Positions 25,253 to 37,315 are shown, counted from the stretch's first letter. The stretch: 64,000 nucleotides of DNA from Thermus caldilimi (GCF_004684245.1 NZ_CP038452.1:1722796-1786795); one strand, 5' to 3'. Numbers and translations are program-made. Notes: generated from the sequence alone by a model not told the origin.

Positions 25253-26395
25253 CTAGACCAAGCGTTCCCCCGGGCCTTCCCAGGAAAGCCCAAAGAGCTT
25301 AGCCCAGGTGGCCCCCAGATCCGCAAAGCTCTCCCGGGTACCCAGGTCCCCCTTCACCCCCGGGCCCACCCAGAGGAGCATCCCGTACTCCCTCGTGTGG
25401 TCGGTGCCGAAGAAGGTGGGGTCGTTGCCGTGGTCGGAGACCAGGAAGAGGTGGTCCTCGGGGCCCAGGGCTTCCATGAACTGGGGGAGGAAATCGTCCA
25501 CCTCCTTCAGGGCCCGGGCGTACCCCTCCGGGTTCCTCCGGTGCCCGTACTTGGCGTCAAAGTCCACCAGGTTGGCGAAGAGGAGCCCGGAAAAGGGCTC
25601 TCGCATGAGGGCTAGGATCTTTTCCAGGCCGTCGCGGTTGTCCACCGTCTTCACCTCCCGGGTGAAGCCCCGGTGGGCGTAGATGTCGGGGATCTTCCCC
25701 ACCCCCACCACCTCGAGGCCCCCCTCCAGGAGCACGTCCAGGACGTTCCTAGGGGGCTCCAAGGCGAAGTCCTTCCGCAAATCCTCCCGCCGGTAGAAGT
25801 TCCCGGGCTCCCCGGCGAAGGGCCGGGCGATGACCCGGGCCACCTGGTGCTCGCCCCTTAGCATCTCCCGGGCCACCCCGCACCACCGGTAAAGCTCCTC
25901 CAGGGGCACCACCTCCAGGTGGGCCGCCACCTGAAAGACGCTATCCGCAGAGGTATAGACGATGGGGAAACCCGTCTTCAGGTGGGCCTCGCCGTAGTCC
26001 CGTATGGCCTCGGTGCCGGAGTAGGGCCGGTTCAGAAGCCACCCCCCCACCCCGATGGCCTCGGCCCAGGCCCTAAGGAGTTCCTCGGGGAAGCCCTCAG
26101 GGTAGGTGCGGAAGGGCCGTTCCAGGTACACCCCCACGAACTCCCAGTGCCCGGTGGTGGTGTCCTTACCGGGGTTCACCTCCCACATGCGGCCAAAGGC
26201 CCCCTGGGGCTCAAGCCGGGGAAGGGTGTGCACCCCAGGAACCCACCCCAGTCCCAAGGCGGCCAGGTGGGGAAGCTCCACCCCGGTCTTCAGCACCGTG
26301 TGGTCCAGGGTGTCCGCCCCCTCGTCCCCAAAGCGGGGGGCATCCGGCAGATACCCCAGGCCCACGGAGTCCAGGACGATGGCCGTGACCTTCAT
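25253..26395 (-). CDS. deoB: Phosphopentomutase
   Basis: DeoB interconverts (deoxy)ribose-1-phosphate and -5-phosphate in nucleoside salvage. The 380-aa product is an alkaline-phosphatase superfamily member. It has the metal and catalytic residues in [13 protein letters not shown], the phospho-threonine context [10 protein letters not shown], and the second metal cluster in [18 protein letters not shown]. The ATG shares one base with the stop of the small upstream gene (TAATG), indicating coupling. Confidence 0.96.
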   Translation of the reverse strand: MKVTAIVLDSVGLGYLPDAPRFGDEGADTLDHTVLKTGVELPHLAALGLGWVPGVHTLPRLEPQGAFGRMWEVNPGKDTTTGHWEFVGVYLERPFRTYPEGFPEELLRAWAEAIGVGGWLLNRPYSGTEAIRDYGEAHLKTGFPIVYTSADSVFQVAAHLEVVPLEELYRWCGVAREMLRGEHQVARVIARPFAGEPGNFYRREDLRKDFALEPPRNVLDVLLEGGLEVVGVGKIPDIYAHRGFTREVKTVDNRDGLEKILALMREPFSGLLFANLVDFDAKYGHRRNPEGYARALKEVDDFLPQFMEALGPEDHLFLVSDHGNDPTFFGTDHTREYGMLLWVGPGVKGDLGTRESFADLGATWAKLFGLSWEGPGERLV

Positions 26396-26655
26396 TAAGA
26401 CCTCAAGCCCCCTTCTTCTCCCTCCTCTTCCTCCTCGGCCAGGGCCATGAGCTCCTCCGGGGTCATCTCGGAAAGGGCCCGCACTGCCTGGAACTCCTCC
26501 ACCAGGCCCTGGATCTCCTCCATGGCCTCTTCCAGGGAGAGCTCCCCGTCCTGGTAATCGTCCAAGACCTCCTCTATGGCCTCGAGGATCCCCACCGCCG
26601 CGCTGGCCTGGGAGAGGGCCTGGGCCAGTTCCGAAAGCCTTTCCGCCAGCTCCAT
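26395..26655 (-). CDS. Small acidic helical protein, unknown
   Basis: This 86-aa protein is almost entirely charged and helical with a very acidic C-terminus ([15 protein letters not shown]). It carries heptad-like spacing ([29 protein letters not shown]) that could form a coiled-coil. No family is recognised. It sits between zapE (9 nt upstream) and deoB (1-nt overlap), so it is part of the operon. Confidence 0.75.
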   Translation of the reverse strand: MELAERLSELAQALSQASAAVGILEAIEEVLDDYQDGELSLEEAMEEIQGLVEEFQAVRALSEMTPEELMALAEEEEEGEEGGLRS

Positions 26656-26664
26656 GCCCCCATG

Positions 26665-27636
26665 CTACCCCAAAAGCTCCGCGAGCCGGGAAAGGGCCCG
26701 CCCGTACTTCTTGGCGAAGGCCCCGTGCCGGTAGATCTCGGGAAACACCTCCTTGAGGGGTACCCCGGAGGCCCGCAGGTCCAGGCCCAGGTTGTACACC
26801 TGGTCCACAAAGTGGACGAAGCGCAGGGCGTCGTTCTGGTCGGGGATGGGGGCTAGGCCCAGGAGGTAGACCGCCTCCACCCCCTCCAGCAGGTAGCGGT
26901 AGCGGATGGGGTGGAGGGTGCGCAGGTGGGCCAGAAGCTCAGGGAAGACGTCCAGGGTCTTGGGCCTGGGGTCTTCCCGGTACAGGGCGAGGAGGGCCTC
27001 CTCCGAAAGGGGCTCCGGGTCGCGCCCAAGCTCCCGGTGGCGGAAGTCTTCCCCCTCGATCCGCTCCACGGCGAAGCGCTGGGCCAAGGACTGGATCTGG
27101 TGGCGGAACTGCTCGGCGTTGAACCGCCCCTCCCCCAGGGCCCCCGGCGGGGTGTTGGAGGTGGTGGCCACCCGCAGGCCCCTATCCATGGTGAGGGCCA
27201 GGAAGTGGGTGGCCATCTGGGCATTGCCGGGGTCGTCCAGCTCGAACTCGTCTATGAAAAGGTAGCGCAGGGCAGCGAAGCGCCGGGCCCCCTCCCTCAG
27301 GCCCACGAGGCCCAGGGCGTAGGTGAGCTCCTCAAAGGTGAGGAAGGCCTTGGGACCGGGGGCCTCGAGGTAGGCCGCCACCAGGAGGTGGGTCTTCCCC
27401 ACGCCAAAGCCCCCATCCAGGTAGAGCCCTTGGGGGCCAGGCAACCGGGGCCGGAGAAAGCCCCGGGGGCTGTCCTTGATCCATCGTCGCAGGCGCTCCT
27501 TGGCCAGGGCCTGGGAGGGGTAGCGGGGGTCGGGGCGGTAGGAGGCGAAGGTGGCGGATTGGAAGCGGGGCGGGGGGACAAAGCCCTGAAGGAGCCTTTC
27601 CAGGTCCACCTCGGGGCAGCGGTCGGCAAGGCGCAT
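26665..27636 (-). CDS. zapE: AFG1/ZapE-like ATPase
   Basis: ZapE-like ATPases are linked to cell division and protein quality control. The 323-aa product has Walker A GGFGVGKT in the context [16 protein letters not shown], Walker [14 protein letters not shown], a sensor ATTSNTPP, and the family's C-terminal [15 protein letters not shown] and [17 protein letters not shown] 27636 is preferred over 27645: TACAAT (complement of 27644-27649) overlaps the upstream ATG and is 7 nt before 27636. Confidence 0.9.
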   Translation of the reverse strand: MRLADRCPEVDLERLLQGFVPPPRFQSATFASYRPDPRYPSQALAKERLRRWIKDSPRGFLRPRLPGPQGLYLDGGFGVGKTHLLVAAYLEAPGPKAFLTFEELTYALGLVGLREGARRFAALRYLFIDEFELDDPGNAQMATHFLALTMDRGLRVATTSNTPPGALGEGRFNAEQFRHQIQSLAQRFAVERIEGEDFRHRELGRDPEPLSEEALLALYREDPRPKTLDVFPELLAHLRTLHPIRYRYLLEGVEAVYLLGLAPIPDQNDALRFVHFVDQVYNLGLDLRASGVPLKEVFPEIYRHGAFAKKYGRALSRLAELLG

Positions 27637-27655
27637 GGGACCCATTGTAGAAGGG

Positions 27656-28042
27656 CTAGCGCACCACCTCCACCCTTACCCCCACGGCAAGCCCCTCCCA
27701 GCTGGCGTCGGCGGTGAGGGCGGGCAGGCCCAGGCACCGGGCCAGGGCCAGGCAGGCCCGGTCCCCCAAGGAGAGGCCCAGGGGGCGCAGGCGGGCGGCC
27801 TCGAGGGCGTCCTCCTCGGTGAAGGGGAAGACCTCGAGAGTCTGGCCCAAGATGCCCCGGGCCCGAAGACGGGCAAAAACCTCTCCTGGATCCAAGCCCC
27901 GCTCGGCCAGCTTGGAACCCACCTCCGCCAAGTTCACCGCCCCCATGACCGCCCCCTGCAAAAGGGCCTCCTTCACCCGCTCCCCACCTGGCTCCTTCAG
28001 CAGGAAAGCCAAGAGGGCCGAAGCGTCCAGGAGCACCCTCAT
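27656..28042 (-). CDS. vapC: VapC-type PIN-domain toxin
   Basis: VapC toxins are PIN-domain ribonucleases. The 128-aa product has the acidic active site: D6 in VLLDASALLA, E40 in NLAEVGSKL, D94 in LGDRACLA and D112 in LTADASW. Length and order fit the family. The ATG overlaps the antitoxin stop by 4 nt. The in-frame extension upstream to 28681 runs through vapB in another frame and is not real. Confidence 0.93.
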   Translation of the reverse strand: MRVLLDASALLAFLLKEPGGERVKEALLQGAVMGAVNLAEVGSKLAERGLDPGEVFARLRARGILGQTLEVFPFTEEDALEAARLRPLGLSLGDRACLALARCLGLPALTADASWEGLAVGVRVEVVR

Positions 28043-28317
28043 TCCAGCTCCTCCCTTCTCGCCTCCTCCCGCCTTTCCCGGATGAGCTCCTCCACCAGGC
28101 TCACCCCTGGGGGGACCAGGTCCTTGTAGAGGCCGTAGACCTCCTCCACCACCTTGCGCATGGGCTTGAGGCTCACCGTGCCATCGGATTCCAGGGTGAG
28201 GAGGAGGCGCTCCCCCTCCCCCACCCCCAGGACCGCCCGCACCTCCGCGGGCAGGACCACCCGACCCTTGGAGCCCACTTGTAGAACATAGTGGGTCTTT
28301 TCCAGCACCTGCCCCAC
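28039..28317 (-). CDS. vapB: VapB-type antitoxin, AbrB/SpoVT fold
   Basis: The 92-aa product has an N-terminal swapped-hairpin AbrB domain (VLQVGSKGRVVLPAEVRAVLGVGEGERLLL) for DNA binding, and a charged C-terminal tail that would wrap VapC. GTG 28317 is a leaderless start: TACCCT (complement of 28324-28329) is exactly 6 nt upstream. An 8-bp inverted repeat overlaps that -10 box, fitting autoregulation. Confidence 0.92.
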   Translation of the reverse strand: MGQVLEKTHYVLQVGSKGRVVLPAEVRAVLGVGEGERLLLTLESDGTVSLKPMRKVVEEVYGLYKDLVPPGVSLVEELIRERREEARREELE

Positions 28318-28323
28318 ACCCCC

Positions 28324-28352
28324 AGGGTACCAGCAAACCCTTCTGGTACCAT
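28324..28352. promoter_or_regulatory. vapBC operator covering divergent -10 boxes
   Basis: GGTACCAG (28326-28333) and CTGGTACC (28343-28350) are perfect inverted arms with a 9-bp spacer. The left arm overlaps the vapB -10 (28324-28329) and the right arm overlaps the plus-strand -10 TACCAT (28347-28352) of the glutaredoxin-like gene. AbrB-type antitoxins bind such palindromes, so one complex could repress both directions. Confidence 0.7.
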
Positions 28353-28360
28353 GGAGGGGT

Positions 28361-28621
28361 ATGGTGCGGCTCTACGGCATCCCCGGCTGCGGCCCTTGCG
28401 AAATCGTGAAGATGTTCCTGGCGCAAAAGGGTATCCCCTTTGAGTTCGTGAACGCCCGCCAGGACCCGGAGGCAGCCCAGAAGATCCGCGAGCTGGTGGG
28501 GAGCCCCACCGCCGGGGTGGTCCTGGAGTGGAACGGCAAGGTGGAGGCCATCCGCGGGGTTTCCCCGGCCGCCCTCAACGCCTGGCTCGCCCGGTACCAG
28601 GCGGGGGAAACCCGGGTATAA
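28361..28621 (+). CDS. Glutaredoxin-like protein with CGPC active site
   Basis: The 86-aa product is a minimal thioredoxin fold: VRLYGIPGCGPCEIVKMFLAQKGIPFEFVNARQDPEAAQKI with a CGPC pair at about residues 10-13. Then come a TAGVVLEWNGK strand, where the usual cis-proline is replaced or shifted, and a terminal helix. It may reduce disulfides or carry redox signals. GGAGGGG precedes the ATG. Its promoter overlaps the vapBC operator. Its stop codon overlaps the fabI -10. Confidence 0.82.
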   Translation: MVRLYGIPGCGPCEIVKMFLAQKGIPFEFVNARQDPEAAQKIRELVGSPTAGVVLEWNGKVEAIRGVSPAALNAWLARYQAGETRV

Positions 28622-28628
28622 TCCCCCC

Positions 28629-29405
28629 ATGCTCACCCTGGACCTTTCTGGCAAAAAAGCCCTTGTCATGGGCGTTACCAACCAAAGGAGCCTGGGCTAC
28701 GCCATCGCGGAAAAGCTCCACCAGGCGGGGGCCGCCCTGGCCTTCAGCTACCAGGGGGAAAGGCTCAAGGACGAGGTGGAAAAGCTGGCTGGGGCCCTAG
28801 GGGCCCTCACCTTCCAGGCCGACGTCACCCGGGACGAGGAGCTGGACCGGCTCTTTGCGGGCATAGGGGAAGCCTGGGGAGGGCTGGACTACCTGGTCCA
28901 CGCCATCGCCTTCGCCCCAAGGGAGGCCATGGAGGGCCGGTACCTGGACACCCGGCGGGAAGACTGGCTTCTGGCCCTGGAAGTTTCCGCCTACTCCCTG
29001 GTGGCCGCCGCCCAAAGGGCGGAAGCCCTCCTAAGGGAGGGCGGGGGCATCGTGACCCTCACCTACTACGCCAGCGAGAAGGTGGTGCCCCGGTACAACG
29101 TGATGGCCATCGCCAAGGCAGCCCTCGAGGCCAGCGTGCGCTACCTGGCCTTTGAGCTTGGCCCCAAGGGGGTTAGGGTGAACGCCATCTCCGCAGGGCC
29201 CGTGCGCACCGTGGCCGCCAGGAGCATCCCGGGCTTCATGAAGATGTACGACCGGGTGGCCCAGGTGGCCCCCCTGGGGCGGAACATCACCCAGGAGGAG
29301 GTGGGGAACCTGGGCCTCTTCCTCCTCTCCCCCCTGGCGGGGGGCATCACCGGGGAGGTGGTCTACGTGGACGCGGGGTACCACATCATGGGGATGGAGC
29401 TCTGA
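28629..29405 (+). CDS. fabI: Enoyl-[acyl-carrier-protein] reductase (NADH)
   Basis: FabI carries out the last step of each fatty-acid elongation cycle. The 258-aa SDR product has the FabI-type nucleotide motif VMGVTNQRSLGYAIA, the catalytic pair in YYASEKVVPRYNVMAIAK (Tyr-x6-Lys), and a substrate loop PVRTVAARSIPGF. The promoter is textbook leaderless: TATAAT (28617-28622), six C, then ATG. The -10 overlaps the stop codon of the upstream gene. Confidence 0.96.
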   Translation: MLTLDLSGKKALVMGVTNQRSLGYAIAEKLHQAGAALAFSYQGERLKDEVEKLAGALGALTFQADVTRDEELDRLFAGIGEAWGGLDYLVHAIAFAPREAMEGRYLDTRREDWLLALEVSAYSLVAAAQRAEALLREGGGIVTLTYYASEKVVPRYNVMAIAKAALEASVRYLAFELGPKGVRVNAISAGPVRTVAARSIPGFMKMYDRVAQVAPLGRNITQEEVGNLGLFLLSPLAGGITGEVVYVDAGYHIMGMEL

Positions 29406-29459
29406 AGGCGGGGGTCTAGCACCACATTTTCTAAAGAGAAGGGGCCTTACCCTGGGGGC

Positions 29460-30374
29460 ATGGATGGGAGCCTTGGCCTACACCACATCACCGGTATCGC
29501 CGGCGACCCCCAGGAGAACCTGGACTTCTACGCCGGGGTGCTGGGCCTACGCCTGGTCAAGCGGAGCGTGAACCAGGATGACCCCACCACCTACCACCTC
29601 TTCTACGCAGACCGGGAGGGTACCCCGGGCACCGACCTTACCTTCTTCCCCTGGCCCAAGCTACCCCCCAATCGCCCGGGGGTGGGCCAGGCGGTGGAGG
29701 TAGCCCTAGCCGTGCCCGAAGGGAGCCTGGGCTACTGGGAAGGCCGCCTGGGCCACCTCCCCAAGGAGAGGGGCGAACGCTACGGGCGCCCGGCCCTCCT
29801 CCTCCAGGACCCCCACGGCCTCCCCCTAGCCCTGGTGGAGGCCCCGGGCCCGGGCAGGCCCTGGGAGGGAAGCCCTGTCCCCTTGGCCCACCAGGTGCGA
29901 GGGCTTTTGGGAGCGCGCCTCTTGGTGCGCAGCGTCCCCTCCAGCCTGGCCGCCCTGGAGGGAGTCCTGGGGTACCGGAAGGCAGTGGAGAAGGGGAACC
30001 GGGTGCTTTTGGAGCAAGAGGGGAGTTTCCTGGAGGTACAAGGCCTCCCCCAAGGCCGATGGGGGGCCTGGGGGGTGGGAGGGGTGCACCACCTGGCCTT
30101 CCGAGTGCGGGACGAGACCCACGGTCTGGCCCTGCGCCAGAAGGCCCTAGCCCTGGGCCTTCGGCCCACCCCGCTTATAGACCGGTTCTGGTTCCGCTCC
30201 ATCTACTTCCGGGAGCCGGGGGGCGTCCTCTTTGAGCTGGCCACGGACGGCCCGGGATTTGCCCTGGACGAGCCCCTGGAGAGCCTGGGGCAGCACCTGG
30301 CCCTCCCCCCCTGGCTGGAGGCCAAGCGGCGGAGCATAGAGGCCGCCCTGCCCCTCCTCCGCCTCCCAGCATGA
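29460..30374 (+). CDS. VOC-family ring-cleaving dioxygenase (MhqO-like)
   Basis: The 304-aa product contains two glyoxalase/VOC modules. The first opens GLHHITGIAGDPQENLDFYAGVLGLRLVK, and the second has VGGVHHLAFRV and REPGGVLFELATDGPGF, giving the His-His-Glu metal site. Such proteins (MhqO/YdfO) act on hydroquinone or related aromatics. In Firmicutes they are paired with the esterase-like MhqD, and a broken mhqD-like gene overlaps the stop here. Leaderless start: TACCCT (29448-29453) is 6 nt before the ATG. Confidence 0.87.
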   Translation: MDGSLGLHHITGIAGDPQENLDFYAGVLGLRLVKRSVNQDDPTTYHLFYADREGTPGTDLTFFPWPKLPPNRPGVGQAVEVALAVPEGSLGYWEGRLGHLPKERGERYGRPALLLQDPHGLPLALVEAPGPGRPWEGSPVPLAHQVRGLLGARLLVRSVPSSLAALEGVLGYRKAVEKGNRVLLEQEGSFLEVQGLPQGRWGAWGVGGVHHLAFRVRDETHGLALRQKALALGLRPTPLIDRFWFRSIYFREPGGVLFELATDGPGFALDEPLESLGQHLALPPWLEAKRRSIEAALPLLRLPA

Positions 30375-30935
30375 ACCCTCCTCACCTGGTCCTGCCGGGT
30401 CTGGAGGACCTCACCCTCCTCCTCCTTCACGGCAGGGGAGAGGACGAGGGAAGCCTCCTGCCCCTGGCCCGTACCCTGCACCCCATGGCCCACCTCCTGA
30501 GCCCCCAGGGATAGAGCCTGGAGGAGGGGGTTCCCCGCTTCTTCCGCCAGCACCGGGAGGGGGTTTTGGATCTGGAGGACCTGAGGGCCAAGGGCCTGGC
30601 GACCCTCGGAGTGGAGGCCCCAGGGCACCATGCCCTCCTCCGATCCCTGGTAGCCCTAGGGTACTCCAACGGGGCCAACATGGCCCCGGGTCTCCTCTTC
30701 CATCACCCCCACCTCCTGGACGGGACCATCCTCCTCCGGCCCATGGAGCCCTTCGGTAAGCCCTACCCACCCCTGGAGGGCAGACCGGTCCCCTTCCTCC
30801 CGGGGGCCCAGGACCTCCTGAACGGCCGAGGTCCTAGGAGGGCGCCTGGAGCAGGCCAGGGCCCGGGCCGAGGGCCACCTGCTCCCTGCAGGCCACGCCC
30901 TCACCCCGGAGGACCTGGACCTGGCCCGAGGGTAG
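30371..30935 (+). pseudogene. Broken MhqD-like phospholipase/carboxylesterase
   Basis: Conceptual translation from the ATG at 30371 (overlapping the dioxygenase stop as ATGA) gives LLLLHGRGEDEGSLLPLAR, then an in-frame TAG at codon 48 (30512-30514). The same frame continues [23 protein letters not shown] and [29 protein letters not shown]. The frame then shifts by one base around 30820-30835, and the C-terminal [14 protein letters not shown] is read to a stop at 30933-30935. The alpha/beta-hydrolase serine (GYSNG) and His (GHALT) are recognisable. Two independent lesions make loss of function likely, though both could be checked as assembly errors. Confidence 0.85.
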
Positions 30936-30979
30936 CTTGTGCGAGTGTTTCCCCCCAGGCCTCCGCTACCATAGGGGAG

Positions 30980-34457
<3,478 letters not shown>

Positions 34458-34482
34458 GGGGCTATTCTAAGGGGTTGCTTTT

Positions 34483-35181
34483 CTAAGGGAACACCGAGAA
34501 GAAGGCTTTGGCTTCTTTTAAAAGAGCCCCCTTGTCCAAACCCTGAAAGAGGAAGCGCCCCCGGTCGGGCTCCCCTTCCCAGATCTCAAAAAGAAGCCTG
34601 GGAGCCCCGCCCATGAGCCCGGTGCTGCCCACATAACCGATGGGATCCCCCCGGTATACCCTCTGCCCCACCTTAAGGCCAGGGTAGGGCCCCTCGAGGT
34701 GGGCGTAGACCGAGGTGCGGCCATCCGGGTGGCGGATCCAGACCTCGAGGCCCCGCAAGAGGTCCATCTGCTCCGGGGAAGCTCCGTTTCGCACCGCCTC
34801 TAGAAGCCTCTGGAACTCCTCAAGAGAGGGCTCCTGGTAATCTCCCTCCACCCTCACCACCTCTCCCCCAAAAGCGGCCACCACCCCCATCCCCCGCACC
34901 ACGGGCACACAGGCATCCCCTTGGATGAACACGAAGCCTGCGCTTACCCCCTTACGGTAGGGACGGGGGGCACCCGGGAGGTTTTCGGGCCTAGTGGGCA
35001 GGCAGGCTCCGGGAAGGGGAAGAAGATAACCCTGGGGAGCCAGGGCTGCCTTCTGACTGAGCGTCTCCACCTCCTGGCGCAGGCTGAAAAGCTGCCTTCC
35101 CCTTAGGGAAAACCCCAGGGTGATCACCAGGCTGTAAAGGGCCAGGGCCAGAAGGAGATAATGCCCCGGCTTCCAGACCAT
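34483..35181 (-). CDS. Membrane-anchored M23/LytM-like protein, probably inactive
   Basis: The 232-aa product has an N-terminal membrane anchor, a short coiled-coil (FSLRQEVETLSQKAAL), then a LytM-type fold: LPGAPRPYRKGVSAGFVF, GGEVVRVEGDY, GLEVWIRHPDGRTSVYAHLEG, GDPIGYVGSTGLMGGAPRLLFEIW. Against the family pattern GVHxGvDF and HLHFEIW, the metal-binding His, Asp and terminal His are replaced by Ser, Val and Leu, leaving only the YAHL histidine. A regulatory, EnvC/NlpD-like role in wall hydrolysis is likely. Leaderless: TAGCAT (complement of 35188-35193) is 6 nt upstream. Confidence 0.85.
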   Translation of the reverse strand: MVWKPGHYLLLALALYSLVITLGFSLRGRQLFSLRQEVETLSQKAALAPQGYLLPLPGACLPTRPENLPGAPRPYRKGVSAGFVFIQGDACVPVVRGMGVVAAFGGEVVRVEGDYQEPSLEEFQRLLEAVRNGASPEQMDLLRGLEVWIRHPDGRTSVYAHLEGPYPGLKVGQRVYRGDPIGYVGSTGLMGGAPRLLFEIWEGEPDRGRFLFQGLDKGALLKEAKAFFSVFP

Positions 35182-35194
35182 GAGCCCATGCTAC

Positions 35195-35220
35195 AAAAAA
35201 AGCCCCCTTTGGGGGGCTTT
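35195..35220 (-). terminator. Intrinsic terminator of rpmB
   Basis: On the minus strand a 9-bp stem AAAGCCCCC / GGGGGCTTT is followed by a run of seven T in all. It begins 18 nt after the rpmB stop. The -10 box of the next gene starts one base after the T-run, a very compact terminator-promoter junction. Confidence 0.92.
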
Positions 35221-35237
35221 CACAAGGGAAGAAGGCC

Positions 35238-35534
35238 TTAGAGCAACTTTAAAAGCCTTTCCTTGATCTCCCTGGCGGAAAGGCCCTCCAGTTTAAGCCC
35301 CTTGGCCCGGTCCAGAAGCTCGTAAACCTTGGGGATGTGGCTCGCCGCCACCCGGAAGGTGATCTCCTGGCCCGCCACCTGGACGCGGATCTTCTGCAGG
35401 TTGGGGTACTGCCGACGCTTGGAGATGCCGGTGGTCTTCTTACCCACGCCCCCTTCCCGCTTGGCCTTACCCCGCCTTTGGATGCTATTGGCCACGATGG
35501 GCCTCTTTCCGCTAATCTCGCACACCTTGGACAT
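35238..35534 (-). CDS. rpmB: Ribosomal protein bL28
   Basis: The 98-aa product begins [19 protein letters not shown], with the basic segments [28 protein letters not shown] and a C-terminal helical part. It is longer than E. coli L28 (78 aa), as is usual in Thermus. GGGAGGGT precedes the ATG. A -10 TATACT lies about 40 nt upstream (complement of 35571-35576), so this gene has a normal leader, unlike its neighbours. Confidence 0.97.
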   Translation of the reverse strand: MSKVCEISGKRPIVANSIQRRGKAKREGGVGKKTTGISKRRQYPNLQKIRVQVAGQEITFRVAASHIPKVYELLDRAKGLKLEGLSAREIKERLLKLL

Positions 35535-35607
35535 AAGACCCTCCCGTGCCCGAAGGCAAACCCTATGGAGTATAGCACAAAGGGGGGCATTGGGTAGACT
35601 CTAGGGG

Positions 35608-36057
35608 ATGCCCACGATCCTGGTGCCCCTCCTCCTCTCCTTTGACCAGATCCTCAAGCTCTGGGCCTTGGAAAACCTCTCCCCGGTGCCGAGGCCCTTT
35701 CTGGGAGACTTCCTCTACCTCACCCTGGTCAAGAACACGGGGGCGGGCTTTGGCCTTTTGGAGGGCCGGGCCTTCCTCCTAGGGTGGCTCAGCCTGGGGG
35801 TGGGGACCCTCCTCCTTTACCTTCTGGCCCGAAGGCGCTATGCCTTCTGGCAAACCCTGGCCCTTTCCCTCATCACCGTGGGGGCTCTGGGTAACGGGAT
35901 AGACCGCCTAGGCCGGGGCTTTGTGGTGGACTACCTGGACCTGGGAACCTCCATCCCCCTTGTCGCCACCTTCCCCGTCTTCAACCTGGCGGATGTGTGC
36001 GTGACGGTGGGGGCAGCCCTGCTCCTCCTGGCTCCCAGGCGGAAGCACCGCTTCTAG
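35608..36057 (+). CDS. lspA: Lipoprotein signal peptidase (signal peptidase II)
   Basis: LspA cleaves prolipoproteins after lipid attachment. The 149-aa product has four membrane segments and the conserved motifs FDQILKLWA, KNTGAGFGLL, GNGIDRLGRGFVVDYLD (first catalytic Asp) and FNLADVCV (second Asp). Leaderless: TAGACT (35595-35600) is 7 nt before the ATG. A substrate lipoprotein is encoded at 56429 in this window. Confidence 0.95.
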   Translation: MPTILVPLLLSFDQILKLWALENLSPVPRPFLGDFLYLTLVKNTGAGFGLLEGRAFLLGWLSLGVGTLLLYLLARRRYAFWQTLALSLITVGALGNGIDRLGRGFVVDYLDLGTSIPLVATFPVFNLADVCVTVGAALLLLAPRRKHRF

Positions 36058-36157
36058 AGCCTGTGAAAGCTGGATCAAATCCATTCCACCTTACCCAACA
36101 CGCCAGGCTACCTCAGGCCCATGACGGCCCTTCCCGTATGGGACGGGACCTTAAAAC
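36058..36157. other. Convergent intergenic region with a weak hairpin
   Basis: The 100-bp gap between lspA and aspC contains TCCCGT / ACGGGA (about 36136-36152), which can form a 6-bp stem without a U-run. No promoter or gene is seen. Confidence 0.4.
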
Positions 36158-37315
36158 CTAGACCCTTTGCAAAACCTGCGCAAAGCGCTCCAGGGCTTTC
36201 TTCAGGTTTTCCTCGCTGGTGGCGTAGGAAAGGCGCACGTGCCCGAAGGCGGCGAAATCCGTGCCCGGCACCACCGCCACCCCTCCTTCAAGGAGCCTCT
36301 CCGCCGCCTTCACCTCGTCCGGGGCGAAGGGGGAGGTGTCCAGGAGGACGTAGAAGGCCCCGCTCGGGCGCACCGCCTTCAACCCGATCTCGGAAAGCCC
36401 CTTAAGGAGAAGGTCCCGCCGCCTCTTATAGGCCTCCCGGGCCATCTCAATAAAGGCCCTCGAGGCCTCCTGGTTGGTGAGGGCCTCGAGGGTGGCCCAC
36501 TGGGCGATGGTGTCGGGGCTGGTGGTGGACTGGCTGGAAACGTCCGCCATGGCCTTGATGACCGCCTTGGGGCCACAGGCGTAGCCGATGCGCCAACCGG
36601 TCATGGCGAAGGCCTTGGCCGCCCCGTTCACGGTGATGGTGTGCTCAGGAGCCAGCTGCCCGGGGGAGAAGTGCTCCCCCTCGTAGATGAGGTGCTCGTA
36701 GATCTCGTCGGAAACCAGGTAGAAGTCGTGCTCCAGGGCAAGCCGGGCCAGGGCCTCGAGGACCTCCCGAGGATAGACCGCCCCCGTGGGGTTGTTGGGG
36801 GAGTTGACCACCAAGGCCTTGGTGCGGGCCGTGATGGCCCTTCTCACCCGCTCGGGATCGGGCACGAAGCCCTCCTCGGGAAGGGTTTCCACCTCCACGG
36901 GCACCCCGCCGGCAAAGCGCACCATCTCCGGGTAGCTCACCCAGTAAGGAGCGAGGACGATCACCTCATCCCCGGGGTCCAGGATGGCCTGGAAGAGGTT
37001 GAAGAGGGCCTGCTTCCCCCCCACGGTGACAATGGTCTGGTCCGAAGAGATGGCAAGGCCATTCTCCTTTCGGAACTTCTCCGCCAGGGCCTCCCGAAGC
37101 TCGGGAATCCCCGCCGGTGGCGCATACTTGGTCCTCCCCTGGGCCAGGGCGCGCCGGGCCGCCTCCTTCACGTGCTCGGGGGTGTCAAAATCGGGCTCCC
37201 CCGCCGTCAAGGCCACCAGGTCCACCCCCTGGCGCCTAAGCTCCAGCGCCCTGGCGTTCACCGCCACCGTGGCCGAGGGTTTCATGGCCCTAACCCTTTG
37301 CGAAAGGCCGCGCAT
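36158..37315 (-). CDS. aspC: Aspartate aminotransferase (class I, PLP)
   Basis: The 385-aa product has the length of T. thermophilus aspartate aminotransferase and matches it closely from memory (MRGLSQRVRAMKPSATVAVNA...). PLP is held by the Schiff-base lysine in NGAAKAFAMTGWRIGY (about residue 234), with PNNPTGAVY and the Arg near HVRLSYATS for the substrate carboxylate. Leaderless: TATACT is 6 nt before the ATG. It may also act on prephenate or other dicarboxylates, as relatives do. Confidence 0.96.
   Translation of the reverse strand: MRGLSQRVRAMKPSATVAVNARALELRRQGVDLVALTAGEPDFDTPEHVKEAARRALAQGRTKYAPPAGIPELREALAEKFRKENGLAISSDQTIVTVGGKQALFNLFQAILDPGDEVIVLAPYWVSYPEMVRFAGGVPVEVETLPEEGFVPDPERVRRAITARTKALVVNSPNNPTGAVYPREVLEALARLALEHDFYLVSDEIYEHLIYEGEHFSPGQLAPEHTITVNGAAKAFAMTGWRIGYACGPKAVIKAMADVSSQSTTSPDTIAQWATLEALTNQEASRAFIEMAREAYKRRRDLLLKGLSEIGLKAVRPSGAFYVLLDTSPFAPDEVKAAERLLEGGVAVVPGTDFAAFGHVRLSYATSEENLKKALERFAQVLQRV

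Noticed and set aside
30566-30979. N-terminal extension of ispG by 138 codons
   Set aside because: This part is the esterase remnant that happens to lack a stop before ispG. IspG alignment and a leaderless -10 place the start at 30980.
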